In this document: piece after piece, positions 8,515 through 16,638 of the stretch
Layout of the letters: each line of letters opens with the position of its first letter
How positions within the stretch are numbered: position 1 is the stretch's first letter
From: Leisingera thetidis
Lineage (GTDB): Bacteria; Pseudomonadota; Alphaproteobacteria; Rhodobacterales; Rhodobacteraceae
Direction of reading: 5' to 3'
Length of the DNA: 64,000 bases
Assembly: GCF_025857195.1 (NCBI RefSeq)
Contig: NZ_CP109787.1
Location: 1,243,501 to 1,307,500 of the forward strand
The notes under the pieces: model-generated
What the model was told of the DNA's origin: nothing
Database searches by the model: none
The model's input: the letters and a program-made list of their open reading frames with translations, nothing else
Position numbers and translations under genes: made by a program

Positions 8515-10755
8515 TCAGGTCAGCAGGTCAAAATCCTGCGCCAGCGGCAGCCGCCGCGCCCGTTTGCCGGTGAGGTCGAACAGCGCGTTTGCCAGCGCCG
8601 GGGCGGCAGGCGGGGTGCCGGGCTCGCCCGCACCGCCGATATGCGCCTGTTCTTCCAGAATGCGCACCTCTACCTGCGGCATCGTGTGCATGCGGATGCC
8701 GTCGTAATCGGGGAAGTTGGCCTGCTCCACCGCACCATCGGCAAAGGTGATCTCTCCGAACATCGCCGCCGACAACCCATAGGCCATGCCGCCAAACATC
8801 TGCGCCTCCAGGTTTCGCGGATCGAGCGCCACGCCGAGGTCAGCGGCAATCCAGGCCCGCCGCAGCCGGATCCCCCCGTCCTCCTGGGCCACTTCGATGA
8901 CCTGCGCCACCGGGGTGCCGAAGCTGTAGGTCATGGCCACACCGCGGCCCACGCCTGCGGGTGTCTTGCCGGTCCAGCCGGACATGTCCCTGACGGCTTC
9001 CAGCACCTTGGCGGCAGGGGCCCATTCCTTGCGGGCAAGCTCCAGCCGGAACGCCAGCGGGTCGGCCCCGGCGGCAAGGGCCAGCTCGTCGACAAAGCTT
9101 TCCATGAAGAAGCCGTTGATCGACGCGCCGACCGAGCGCCAGAAACCCACCGGGACCTGCAGATCGGCGGCATAGCCGCGGATACGGTAGTTCGGGATCC
9201 CGTAGGGCTGGTTGAAGGCGCCGTCGGTCAGGGCGGCATCCGGGCCGCTTGGCGACAACCCGATCCAGCGGTTCATCGCCTGGGCGGCGGGGGACTGGCC
9301 GGCAATCTGCCCATCCAAGAGCAGCGCCTTGCCGTCCTTCACCGCACCGCGGAACCGCGCCATGGCGGCCGGGCGGTAGAAGTCATGGGTCATGTCCTCT
9401 TCGCGGCTCCAGGTCAGCTGGACGGGCGTGCCCGGCATCTGCCCGGCGAGGCGCGCGGCATGGACGGCAAAGTCGACCTCGCCCCGGCGTCCGAAACCGC
9501 CGCCCATCAGGGTGGTGTTCACCTCCACCTGTTCCGGCGCGATCCTCAGCGCCTTGGCGCAATGGTCGCGGACCAGCATCGGCCCCTGATTGCCGCACCA
9601 GATCTGCAGGCGCGCGCCATCAAACAGTGCCGTCGTGTTCAGCGGCTCCATGGTGGCGTGGGCCAGATAGGGCACCTCGTATTCTGCCGTCACCTCCCGT
9701 GCGCCCTCCGGCAGGGTTGCGGCGTCGCCGTCGTCCCGCAGGGTGGAATTCGGTTTGGTGTCAAACGCCGCGCGGATCGCGCCCGAGATCTCTGCCTGGG
9801 TGGCCGGGATCGGCGCTGCGCCCCAGTCGAAGGCAATGGCCTCCAGCGCCTGAATCGCCAGCCAGGTGTTGCTGCCGACAACGGCAACGGCATCGCCAAG
9901 ATCGGCGACGCGATCAATGCCCGGCATCTCCAAGGCCGCCGCAGCATCAAAGCCATTCATCCTGCCGCCCAGATGCGGGTTTGCCTTGAGAGCTGCGAAC
10001 TTCATGCCGGGCAGGCGCACATCAATGCCGAACTGCGCGGTGCCGGTGGCCTTGCCCGCCATGTCCACCCGGGGCTGGGATTTGCCCAGCAGCTGCCATT
10101 CGCTGCGCGGGCGCAGGGGGGCATCGACCGGTTCCAGCCGGGTGGCCTCTGCGGCCAGACTGGTAAAGGCGATCTCCGCTCCGTCCGGCGTCACAACCTT
10201 GCCTTCCTTGGTGCTGAGCTGGCTGCGGCTGACGCCAAGGCGCCGGGCAGCGGCCTCCTTCAGCGTTTCGCGGGCAGAGGCCCCGGCCAGCCGCATCCGC
10301 TCATACCCGTCCTTCATCGAGGATGATCCGCCGGTCACCTGCAGGTCCAGCAGCTTGCCCGCCTGTCCCAGCACCGCGCCCAGCGAATGCATGAAGGCGG
10401 ATTTGTCATAGCCGGTGCTGGGCAGCGTCTCGCTCATCAGGGCGGAGTTGTAATAGGCCCTGGCGGCGGGTCCGTGCAGGACCTCCACCTGGTCCAGCGT
10501 CACGTCCAGTTCCTCGGCAATCAGCGCGGCCCAGGTGGTGTGCACGCCCTGGCCCATTTCGGCGCGCGGGGCGATCAGGGTGATCTTGTCGCTGGAAATC
10601 ATCACAAACGGATTGAATGCGACTTCTCCCTCACCGGGCTGCAGCGGATTGGGGGCAGGGCGGCTGACGTAGTAGGCGCCAAAGGCAACCCCGCCAACGA
10701 TGGCGGCAGAGCCGATCAGAAAAGAGCGGCGGGCGATTTTCTTGAAGCTGGCCAT
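8515..10755 (-). CDS. iorB: Tat-exported molybdopterin-binding oxidoreductase, large subunit (IorB-like)
   Basis: This 746-residue protein is of the isoquinoline 1-oxidoreductase beta / aldehyde oxidase type in the xanthine dehydrogenase family. It binds a molybdopterin cofactor and hydroxylates or oxidises an N-heterocycle or aldehyde. The N-terminus KKIARRSFLIGSAAIVGG is a twin-arginine signal, so the enzyme is exported folded to the periplasm or membrane face. Family blocks AEMGQGVHTTWAALIAEELD, the Gly-rich TTLMGGGFGRRGEVDF and a C-terminal GGAGEPGTPPAAPA carrying the expected catalytic Glu are intact. The actual substrate is unknown. Its ATG lies three bases after the iorA stop, with AGGAGG inside the end of iorA, so the pair is coupled. 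No XdhC-like maturation gene or cytochrome partner lies nearby. Confidence 0.88.
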   Translation of the reverse strand: MASFKKIARRSFLIGSAAIVGGVAFGAYYVSRPAPNPLQPGEGEVAFNPFVMISSDKITLIAPRAEMGQGVHTTWAALIAEELDVTLDQVEVLHGPAARAYYNSALMSETLPSTGYDKSAFMHSLGAVLGQAGKLLDLQVTGGSSSMKDGYERMRLAGASARETLKEAAARRLGVSRSQLSTKEGKVVTPDGAEIAFTSLAAEATRLEPVDAPLRPRSEWQLLGKSQPRVDMAGKATGTAQFGIDVRLPGMKFAALKANPHLGGRMNGFDAAAALEMPGIDRVADLGDAVAVVGSNTWLAIQALEAIAFDWGAAPIPATQAEISGAIRAAFDTKPNSTLRDDGDAATLPEGAREVTAEYEVPYLAHATMEPLNTTALFDGARLQIWCGNQGPMLVRDHCAKALRIAPEQVEVNTTLMGGGFGRRGEVDFAVHAARLAGQMPGTPVQLTWSREEDMTHDFYRPAAMARFRGAVKDGKALLLDGQIAGQSPAAQAMNRWIGLSPSGPDAALTDGAFNQPYGIPNYRIRGYAADLQVPVGFWRSVGASINGFFMESFVDELALAAGADPLAFRLELARKEWAPAAKVLEAVRDMSGWTGKTPAGVGRGVAMTYSFGTPVAQVIEVAQEDGGIRLRRAWIAADLGVALDPRNLEAQMFGGMAYGLSAAMFGEITFADGAVEQANFPDYDGIRMHTMPQVEVRILEEQAHIGGAGEPGTPPAAPALANALFDLTGKRARRLPLAQDFDLLT

Positions 10756-10758
10756 GTC

Positions 10759-11223
10759 TTACGCCTCCTGCATCTTCGCGGCGGCGGAATGGATGGCGGC
10801 GCGGATGCGCGGGTAGGTGCCGCAGCGGCACAGGTTGCCCTGCATCGCTTCGTCAATCTCCGCATCCGTGGGGGCCGTGTTTTGCGACAACAGGCTGGCA
10901 GCCTGCATGATCTGGCCGGACTGGCAGTAGCCGCATTGCGCCACCTGATGGTCGACCCAGGCCTGCTGGATCGCCGCCATCGCCTCCGGTGTGCCAAGGC
11001 CCTCGATCGTGGTTACCTCGCCCCAGACATCCGACAGCGCCACCTGGCAGGAGCGCACTGCCTCGCCGCCGATATGCACAGTGCAGGCACCGCAGGCAGC
11101 CACGCCGCAACCGTATTTGGTGCCGGTGAGGCCAACTTCATCGCGCAGTACCCACAGGAGAGGCACGTCATCAGGCAGATCCACCTGATGGGGTTTTCCA
11201 TTGATGCGGAGCGTGGTGGACAT
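10759..11223 (-). CDS. iorA: [2Fe-2S] subunit of the IorAB-type molybdenum hydroxylase
   Basis: This 154-residue small subunit carries two iron-sulfur clusters that pass electrons from the molybdenum site. The plant-type cluster is [20 protein letters not shown] with a following RSC, and the second is [10 protein letters not shown] with [10 protein letters not shown]. All eight cysteines are present. It has no signal peptide, so it presumably leaves the cytoplasm bound to the Tat-targeted IorB, as known for related enzymes. The ATG at 11223 is preceded by AAGGAAG. It is the first gene of the iorAB transcript, and its promoter overlaps operator-like sites shared with the divergent TetR gene. 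Confidence 0.9.
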   Translation of the reverse strand: MSTTLRINGKPHQVDLPDDVPLLWVLRDEVGLTGTKYGCGVAACGACTVHIGGEAVRSCQVALSDVWGEVTTIEGLGTPEAMAAIQQAWVDHQVAQCGYCQSGQIMQAASLLSQNTAPTDAEIDEAMQGNLCRCGTYPRIRAAIHSAAAKMQEA

Positions 11224-11248
11224 GGGGTGTCTTCCTTTGCTGGGTTTA

Positions 11249-11306
11249 TGACAAATGTAACTGAAAGTGTCAGTGTGTCAATTGACATTTTTTACAAACA
11301 GTGTCA
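11249..11306. promoter_or_regulatory. Paired TGACA-N14-TGTCA sites and divergent -35 boxes
   Basis: Two 24-bp sites with identical arms and spacing, TGACA-N14-TGTCA, occupy 11249-11272 and 11283-11306, 34 bases apart. Between them TGTCAATTGACA (11276-11287) contains two back-to-back TTGACA -35 hexamers. The leftward one is followed after 16 bases by TACATT (complement of 11254-11259), a good iorA promoter lying within site 1. The rightward -35 lies at 11282-11287 for the TetR gene; its -10 is unclear. The layout fits a TetR dimer on each site repressing iorAB and itself. Confidence 0.65.
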
Positions 11307-11323
11307 GAAATGGAGCCATGAAC

Positions 11324-11899
11324 ATGGCAGGCATTGAATCGAAGCAGCAGGCAATCCTGGAGGCCGCATGGGCGGCGTTCTCCACCTATGGCTTCCGCAA
11401 GACCTCGATGGATGACATCGCCAAGGGCGCGGGCATGTCACGCCCGGCGCTGTATCTGCATTTCAAGAACAAGGAAGCGATCTTCCGGGCGCTTGTCGCC
11501 GCATATTACGGCAATGCGGCGGAGATGGTCCGGGCCGGGCTGGCGTCAGAGGGATCGCTGGCCGACCGCCTGCTGGCCGCCTTTGCGGGGCAGGGCGGCG
11601 AAGCGGTCAAGGCGATGATGGCCTCGCCGCACGGGATGGAGCTGTTCGAAGTCACCAAGAACGTCGCCGGAGAGGAAATCGACGCGGGCGAGGCAGCGTT
11701 GCGCGGGCTTTATACCGCCTGGCTGCAGCAGCAGGCAGAGGCCGGGCAGGCGATGCTGGACGGGGAGGCGGACGTGATTGCCCGGACTATTTGCGCGTCC
11801 CTCAAGGGCATCAAGCAAACCGCCGGGGATTATGCTGCCTACCAAGCCGGTGTGCGCCAGCTGGCGGTTCTGGTCGGGGCCGGGCTGACGCCGCGGTAA
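11324..11899 (+). CDS. TetR/AcrR family transcriptional regulator
   Basis: This 191-residue protein has the TetR N-terminal DNA-binding domain: helix 1 around QQAILEAAWAAFSTYGF and the helix-turn-helix MDDIAKGAGMSRPALYLHF followed by KNKEAIFRAL. The rest is a helical ligand-binding domain of unknown specificity. I choose the ATG at 11324 (MAGIESKQQ) because GGAG ends eight bases upstream. An ATG two codons earlier is too close to it, and an upstream in-frame start at 11267 would put codons inside the operator region. It is divergent from iorAB and is very probably their local repressor, binding the paired sites at 11249-11306. Confidence 0.9.
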   Translation: MAGIESKQQAILEAAWAAFSTYGFRKTSMDDIAKGAGMSRPALYLHFKNKEAIFRALVAAYYGNAAEMVRAGLASEGSLADRLLAAFAGQGGEAVKAMMASPHGMELFEVTKNVAGEEIDAGEAALRGLYTAWLQQQAEAGQAMLDGEADVIARTICASLKGIKQTAGDYAAYQAGVRQLAVLVGAGLTPR

Positions 11900-11900
11900 G

Positions 11901-11923
11901 GCGGGCCGGACGCACCGGCCCGC
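11901..11923. terminator. Hairpin between convergent tetR and kynA
   Basis: GCGGGCCGG and CCGGCCCGC form a perfect 9-bp stem with the 5-base loop ACGCA, just after the tetR stop and before the kynA stop. It is probably a bidirectional terminator, but lacks a T-tract. Confidence 0.5.
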
Positions 11924-11930
11924 GCGCGCA

Positions 11931-12764
11931 TCACAGCTCGGTGCGCAGGTGCCACAGTTCGGGGAACAGCTCCACTTCCAGCATCCGTTTCAGATAGCTG
12001 ACGCCGCCGGTGCCGCCGGTGCCGCGCTTGAAGCCGATGACGCGCTCCACCGTGGTGACGTGGTTGAAGCGCCAGCGGCGGAAGTAATCTTCGAAATCCA
12101 CCAGCTTCTCGGCCAGCTCATACAGCTCCCAATGGGTTTCGGTGTCGCGGTAGACTTCGGTCCAGGCAGCCTGCACGGCCTGATGCGGCACATAGGCCTC
12201 GGACACGTCCCGGTTCAGCACCTCGTCCGGCAGCGGGAAATGTTGCGACAGCGCCTTGAGCGCCACGTCATAGAGCGAGGGCTGCGCCAGCTCGGCCTCG
12301 AGCAGCGCCAGAATGTCCGGCCGGTGGGAGTGCGGACGCAGCATCGCCTTGTTGCGGTTGCCCAGCATGAATTCGATCTGCCGGTACTGGTGCGACTGAA
12401 AACCGGAGCTTTGACCCAGTTCATCCCGGAAGGCGGTGTAATCGGACGGCGTCATGGTGCGCAGCACGTCCCAGGCGGAGTTCAGCTGCTCAAAGATCCG
12501 CGCGACGCGGGCCAGCATCTTGAACGCGTGGTGCGCCTTGCCCGCCAGCAGCCGTTCGCGGGCGGCGGTCAGCTCGTGAATGGCCAGCCGCATCCACAGC
12601 TCGGACGTCTGGTGCTGGATGATGAACAGCATCTCGTCATGGGTATTGGTCCACGTTTTCTGGGCGTTCAGCAGCATGTCGAGCGACAGGTAATCGCCAT
12701 AGGACATGCGCCCGTCAAAGGACATCTGGGCGCCGTCGTCGGCGGGATCATAGGGTTGTGTCAT
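11931..12764 (-). CDS. kynA: Tryptophan 2,3-dioxygenase
   Basis: This 277-residue heme enzyme opens the indole ring of L-tryptophan to N-formylkynurenine, the first step of the kynurenine pathway. Family blocks are clear: [16 protein letters not shown], the distal-pocket block [16 protein letters not shown], and [20 protein letters not shown], where the His fits the axial heme ligand. The ATG at 12764 ([10 protein letters not shown]) is chosen because the family similarity starts there and GGAAAAGGAA lies just upstream. An upstream start at 12854 would add 30 low-similarity residues. That ribosome site is inside a strong leader hairpin. It lies 148 bases after kynU in the same direction; kynB (formylkynurenine formamidase) is not in the window. 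Confidence 0.95.
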   Translation of the reverse strand: MTQPYDPADDGAQMSFDGRMSYGDYLSLDMLLNAQKTWTNTHDEMLFIIQHQTSELWMRLAIHELTAARERLLAGKAHHAFKMLARVARIFEQLNSAWDVLRTMTPSDYTAFRDELGQSSGFQSHQYRQIEFMLGNRNKAMLRPHSHRPDILALLEAELAQPSLYDVALKALSQHFPLPDEVLNRDVSEAYVPHQAVQAAWTEVYRDTETHWELYELAEKLVDFEDYFRRWRFNHVTTVERVIGFKRGTGGTGGVSYLKRMLEVELFPELWHLRTEL

Positions 12765-12765
12765 C

Positions 12766-12816
12766 GAAGCGTTCCTTTTCCTAAGTGTATCACGGTTCAG
12801 GGAAAGGAAACGCTTC
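12766..12816 (-). promoter_or_regulatory. kynA leader hairpin covering the ribosome-binding site
   Basis: In the kynA mRNA the arm GAAGCGTTTCCTTTCC (complement of 12801-12816) pairs with GGAAAAGGAACGCTTC (complement of 12766-12781) around a 19-base loop. There are 14 Watson-Crick pairs, one G-U and one mismatch. The 3-prime arm contains the only good Shine-Dalgarno sequence and ends one base before the AUG at 12764, so folding would block ribosome entry. A direct repeat CGGTTCAGGG (12793-12802 and 12819-12828) overlaps the loop and arm and flanks the outer side. This suggests translational control, though DNA-level binding by a regulator is also possible. Confidence 0.6.
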
Positions 12817-12912
12817 TCCGGTTCAGGGTGCCGCATTGGGCCAGGCGGCGCCACAGAGCGACCCAGCCGGCCGGGCGGCAGAGCGGCAGATTGCTTGAGC
12901 GGGCGCGGCGCA

Positions 12913-14106
12913 TCAGGTGACCGCGCTGCGCACCATGTATTCCGGGCGGTCCCACAGGGCGTTGGTCATTACATCGGTGATGATTTCCGCCGCGGCGCGC
13001 ACATCGCCCTCGTCGATATAAAGCGGCGTGAAGCCGAAGCGCATGATGTCCGGGGCCCGGAAGTCGCCGATCACGCCGCGGGCGATCAGCGCCTGCATCG
13101 CGGCATAGCCCTCGTCGAACTTGAACGACACCTGGCTGCCGCGGAAGGCGGGGTCGCGCGGCGAGGCCAGCTCGAGCTGCGGGCATTTTGCCTCGACTTC
13201 GGCAATGAACAGATTGCACAACTCGATGGATTTGGCGCGCACGGCGTCCATGTCCGCCATGTCCCAGATATCCATCGCCGCCTCCAGCGCGGTCAGCTGG
13301 ATCACCGGCGGCGTGCCGACGCGCATCCTGTCGATGCCCTGGCCCGGGCGGTAGTCGAGGTCAAAGGCAAACGGCGCCTCATGCCCCAGCCAGCCTGACA
13401 GGGCCGGGCGGGCGGTCTCTGCGTGTCGCGGCGCAACATAGATGAAGGCCGGCGCGCCGGGGCCGCCGTTGAGGTATTTGTAGGTGCAGCCGACCGCGAA
13501 ATCGGCGCGGCAGCCGGCCAGATCCACCGGCACGGCACCAGCGGAATGGGCGAGGTCCCAGACCGTCAGAACACCGTTTGCATGGGCTTTCTCCGTCAGC
13601 GCCTTCATGTCGTGCCTGCGTCCGGTGCGGTAATCCACCTCGGTGATCATCAGCACCGCGATTTCCTCGGTGATGCTGTCCTCCACCGCCTCCGGATCGA
13701 CCACCCGCAGCTCATAGTCAGGCCCGAGCGATTTCAGCAGCCCGCTGGCCATATAGAGGTCGGTCGGGAAGTTGCCGTTGTCCGACAGCACCACCTTGCG
13801 GCCCGGGTTCAGCTCCAGCGCCGAGGCGACCGCCTGGTAAACCTTGATCGACAGCGTGTCACCCATCACCACATGGCCGGGTTCCGCCCCGATCAGCCGC
13901 CCGATCCGGTCCCCCAGCACCCGCGGCTTGTCCATCCAGCCGGCCTTGTTCCAGCCGGTGATCAGCATCTGCCCCCACTCGTCCTGCATCATCGACCCGA
14001 CCCGTTCCCTGGCAGCGCGGGGCAGGGGGCCCAGCGAGTTGCCGTCCAGGTAGATCACACCTTCCGGCAGCTCGAACATCGCCTTGGTTGCAGCAAAATC
14101 AGTCAT
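12913..14106 (-). CDS. kynU: Kynureninase
   Basis: This 397-residue PLP enzyme cleaves kynurenine to anthranilate and alanine. The N-terminal [18 protein letters not shown], the mid-protein [13 protein letters not shown] and the PLP-lysine segment [15 protein letters not shown] (Lys near residue 230) are diagnostic. The family usually runs about 400-420 residues, so this is full length. The ATG at 14106 follows GAGGC. A 13-bp near-palindrome, AAGCTT-A-AAGCTT at 14136-14148, lies about 30 bases upstream of the start and could be an operator. It is followed by kynA on the same strand and preceded by the YjbR gene after 82 bases. Confidence 0.95.
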   Translation of the reverse strand: MTDFAATKAMFELPEGVIYLDGNSLGPLPRAARERVGSMMQDEWGQMLITGWNKAGWMDKPRVLGDRIGRLIGAEPGHVVMGDTLSIKVYQAVASALELNPGRKVVLSDNGNFPTDLYMASGLLKSLGPDYELRVVDPEAVEDSITEEIAVLMITEVDYRTGRRHDMKALTEKAHANGVLTVWDLAHSAGAVPVDLAGCRADFAVGCTYKYLNGGPGAPAFIYVAPRHAETARPALSGWLGHEAPFAFDLDYRPGQGIDRMRVGTPPVIQLTALEAAMDIWDMADMDAVRAKSIELCNLFIAEVEAKCPQLELASPRDPAFRGSQVSFKFDEGYAAMQALIARGVIGDFRAPDIMRFGFTPLYIDEGDVRAAAEIITDVMTNALWDRPEYMVRSAVT

Positions 14107-14135
14107 TGGGAGCCTCGCATGGCTAGAGGTATTTC

Positions 14136-14148
14136 AAGCTTAAAGCTT
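14136..14148. promoter_or_regulatory. AAGCTT near-palindrome upstream of kynU
   Basis: AAGCTT-A-AAGCTT sits 30 bases before the kynU start codon in an AT-rich patch within a GC-rich region. It is a candidate binding site for a regulator of the kyn genes. Only the symmetry supports this. Confidence 0.3.
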
Positions 14149-14188
14149 TTCGCGATTGCTACCGCATCCGTATCATTCTGTCCAGAGC

Positions 14189-14566
14189 CTAGCACTTGGC
14201 CGGCTGCGGCTCCGGGATGCCCAGCTCGGCACGTTTCTTCTTGGACAGCTTCGCAGTGACCATCTGATAGGACAGGGTGATCTGCTCTTTCAGCTCCGCG
14301 TCCGTGAGGCCATCTTCGTCAAATTGCTGCAGCCATTTCATGCCGCGCGATGCCAGATACGGTGCCGGCCGGACGCCGGGTCGCTCCTGCAGCACCTCAA
14401 AAGTAATTTCTCCGGCCTTGAAGGTGAAGGCATCCCTGCCATCGGCCCAGCCGCAGACGGCAAACAGCTTGCCGCCCGCCTTCCAGACATCTGAGTTGCC
14501 CCATTGGACCACATGCTCCGCCGCCGGAAATGTCCCGCAGAACGCGTTGAACCCGTCCCGGTCCAT
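14189..14566 (-). CDS. YjbR/MmcQ family protein (DUF419)
   Basis: This 125-residue protein starts MDRDGFNAFCGTFPAAEHVV and matches the YjbR/MmcQ family of small DNA-binding-like proteins with a CyaY-like fold. The blocks QWGNSDVWKAGGKLFAV, ITFEVLQERPGVRPAPYLAS and MKWLQQFDEDGLTDAELKEQITLSYQMV are typical. The C-terminus is Lys-rich (KLSKKKRAEL). No enzymatic role is established for the family. Its ATG at 14566 shares one base with the SDR stop codon (TGATG), so translation is coupled. A longer frame up to 15022 only reads through the SDR gene out of frame and is not real. Confidence 0.85.
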   Translation of the reverse strand: MDRDGFNAFCGTFPAAEHVVQWGNSDVWKAGGKLFAVCGWADGRDAFTFKAGEITFEVLQERPGVRPAPYLASRGMKWLQQFDEDGLTDAELKEQITLSYQMVTAKLSKKKRAELGIPEPQPAKC

Positions 14567-15318
14567 CAGGTCTGCCCGCCTGATATCTCGATGCACTGGC
14601 CGTTGATGGACTGCGAGCCCGGCCCGCACAGCCACAGGGCCGCGGCCGCCACTTCGTCCGGTTCGATCAGCCGCTTGTGGCGGTTCGCGTTCACCATCAC
14701 GTCCAGCGCTTCCACCGCGCTCATGCCCGCACGCTGGGAGATCGCGGTGATGTTGCGCTCGACGATCGGGGTGTCGACATATCCGGGGCACAGCGCGTTG
14801 AAGGTGAAGGGCGTGCCCAGGTAGTCCTCGCTCAGCGCGCGGGTCAGGCCGACCAGCCCGTGTTTGCTGGCGGTGTAGCAGGCGCCGCCCTTCAGCCCCC
14901 GCAGGCCCGCGATGGAGGACACGGTGATGACCCGGCCCCAATCGGTCTGCCGCATCGACTTGAAGCACTCCCGGATGGTCAGAAAGGCCCCGTCCAGGTT
15001 GGTTGCCATCATGTTGCGCCAAAACTCCATCGAGGTCTTGTGCAGGGCCGCGCCCTCGGCAACGCCCGCATTGGCCACGCAGATCTGAACCGGTCCGCGG
15101 GCGGCCGCCGCCGCGTCCACCTTGGCAGCCACGTCCTCCTCGCTGCGCACATCCATGGCCAGCGGGTGCAGCCCGTCTGTTGCGGCTTTCTCCAGCACCT
15201 CGGGCCGCCGCCCGGTGATGGTGACCAGCGCGCCTTCATCGGCCAGAGCCCGGGCAATCGCCAGCCCGATCCCGGTGCCGCCGCCGGTGACCAGCGCGTG
15301 TTTGCCTTGCAATGTCAT
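14566..15318 (-). CDS. Short-chain dehydrogenase/reductase
   Basis: This 250-residue classical SDR has the cofactor motif GGGTGIGLAIA (near residue 12), the structural NAG (ANAG), and the catalytic Ser (VSSIAG) and YxxxK (YTASK). TITGRRPEVL at the end of the second strand has Gly-Arg-Arg, which suggests NADP(H) preference. The tail NRHKRLIEPDEVAAAALWLCGPGSQSINGQ resembles 3-hydroxybutyrate dehydrogenases and 3-oxoacyl reductases, but the substrate cannot be fixed. It is the first gene of a leftward group (SDR, YjbR, kynU, kynA) and is divergent from the metallo-beta-lactamase-fold gene. Confidence 0.88.
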   Translation of the reverse strand: MTLQGKHALVTGGGTGIGLAIARALADEGALVTITGRRPEVLEKAATDGLHPLAMDVRSEEDVAAKVDAAAAARGPVQICVANAGVAEGAALHKTSMEFWRNMMATNLDGAFLTIRECFKSMRQTDWGRVITVSSIAGLRGLKGGACYTASKHGLVGLTRALSEDYLGTPFTFNALCPGYVDTPIVERNITAISQRAGMSAVEALDVMVNANRHKRLIEPDEVAAAALWLCGPGSQSINGQCIEISGGQT

Positions 15319-15466
15319 GATCCCTATGGCCTCCCTGTTTTGCAGGCCAGCCTAACCGGGCAGTCCCATCTGGCAACCCCGCCGTGCCGTCACGCCGAAC
15401 ACTTGGGGCGTTTACAGTCATATTCGAATGTGTGAATGTCGCAGCGCTTGCCCAGGGAGATTTCCG

Positions 15467-16417
15467 ATGAAAGCCATTGCCGCCCTCAGCGCAGCCTTGC
15501 TGATGCCCCTAGCCGCACAGGCCAGCGAAGACATCGCCGACCAGTATCCGCAGTCCGAGCTATATTCCAAGCCGGTGGAGGTCATCCCCCATGTGTTCTC
15601 CGCCATCGGCGCCACCGCGCCTCCGACCTATGAAAACGCGGGCCACAACAACAACCTCTCCTTCATCGTGACTTCCGAAGGCGTGGTGGTGGTGAATGCC
15701 GGCGCGTCCGATGCGCTGGCCAGGGCCCTGCACGACGAAATAAAGCGGGTGACCGATCAGCCGGTGGTTCTGGTGATCAACGAAAACGGCCAGGGCCATG
15801 CGATGCTGGGCAACGGCTATTGGCGCGACATCGGCGTCGATGTGCTGGCCCACGCAGAGGCGATCGCCGAAACCCGGAAAAACAGCGACCTGATCCTGCA
15901 GCGGATGCACGGCTATAATCGGGACCGGGCCGGGGAAACCCGTGTCGAGCACGCCAATATTTCGTTTGAAGACCGCTACAACCTCACCCTCGGCGGGGTG
16001 GAGATGCAGGTGCTGCACCTCGGCCCGGCGCATGACCCGGGCGACGTCCAGGTCTGGATCCCGGAATGGAACCTGCTGATTGCCGGCGACATCGCCTTTC
16101 ACGAGCGGATGCTGCCGGTTTTCGCGCACACCTGCACCAAATGCTGGGTTGAAACCTGGCAGGAGAAGCTGGAACCGCTCAACCCCGCCTATGTGATCCC
16201 CGGCCACGGCCACCCGACCAATTTGCCGCAGCTGCGCCGCTATACGCTCGACTACCTGGTCGATCTGCGGGCCAGGATCGGCGCCCATATCGAGGCGGGC
16301 GGAGACCTCGCCAGCGCCTATTATGTGGATCAGTCACGCTGGAAGGGGCTGGATGCATTCGACGCGCTTGCCACCAGAAATGCAGGCCGGGTTTTCGAGG
16401 AAATGGAGTGGGACTAA
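15467..16417 (+). CDS. Exported metallo-beta-lactamase-fold protein with non-canonical metal site
   Basis: This 316-residue protein has a signal peptide (MKAIAALSAALLMPLAAQA, cleavage before SED) and the MBL fold, resembling SoxH/quinoprotein-relay hydrolases. The canonical HxHxDH metal motif is not present. At that place the sequence reads VINENGQGHAMLGNGYW, with Asn, Gln and Ala where ligands are expected. Later family positions look intact: LGPAHDPGDVQVWIP, LLIAGDIAF and YVIPGHGHPT. FAHTCTKCWVETW adds two close cysteines. It may be inactive, bind a single metal, or use another site. The ATG at 15467 follows AGGGAGA; an in-frame start at 15428 would hide the signal peptide. Confidence 0.8.
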   Translation: MKAIAALSAALLMPLAAQASEDIADQYPQSELYSKPVEVIPHVFSAIGATAPPTYENAGHNNNLSFIVTSEGVVVVNAGASDALARALHDEIKRVTDQPVVLVINENGQGHAMLGNGYWRDIGVDVLAHAEAIAETRKNSDLILQRMHGYNRDRAGETRVEHANISFEDRYNLTLGGVEMQVLHLGPAHDPGDVQVWIPEWNLLIAGDIAFHERMLPVFAHTCTKCWVETWQEKLEPLNPAYVIPGHGHPTNLPQLRRYTLDYLVDLRARIGAHIEAGGDLASAYYVDQSRWKGLDAFDALATRNAGRVFEEMEWD

Positions 16418-16638
16418 GCCGCTCACCGGTCAGTACACATAAATATACGTAGGCATTCGGGCGAAACTATGCAGGATCGTGCCGCAAGCCGGAACAGATT
16501 CGTCGTTTCCGGCGCGTCGGGGGCATTTTGTCCTTTTCTGAGACTCCCGGCCGAACTGGTCTGGACGACCAAGCCGGATAAGGGAAGATTGCCCGCAATG
16601 CGCATGATTTCAGGACATAATCTGCAAAAGGGCAGGCC

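Noticed and set aside
12797..13219. 140-codon frame overlapping the kynU end and the kynA leader, considered as a missing kynB
   Set aside because: It is the kynU sequence in another frame plus non-coding leader. No formamidase motif.
14189..15022. 277-codon version of the YjbR gene
   Set aside because: The extra N-terminal part reads the SDR gene out of frame. The ATG at 14566 matches the family start and TGATG coupling.
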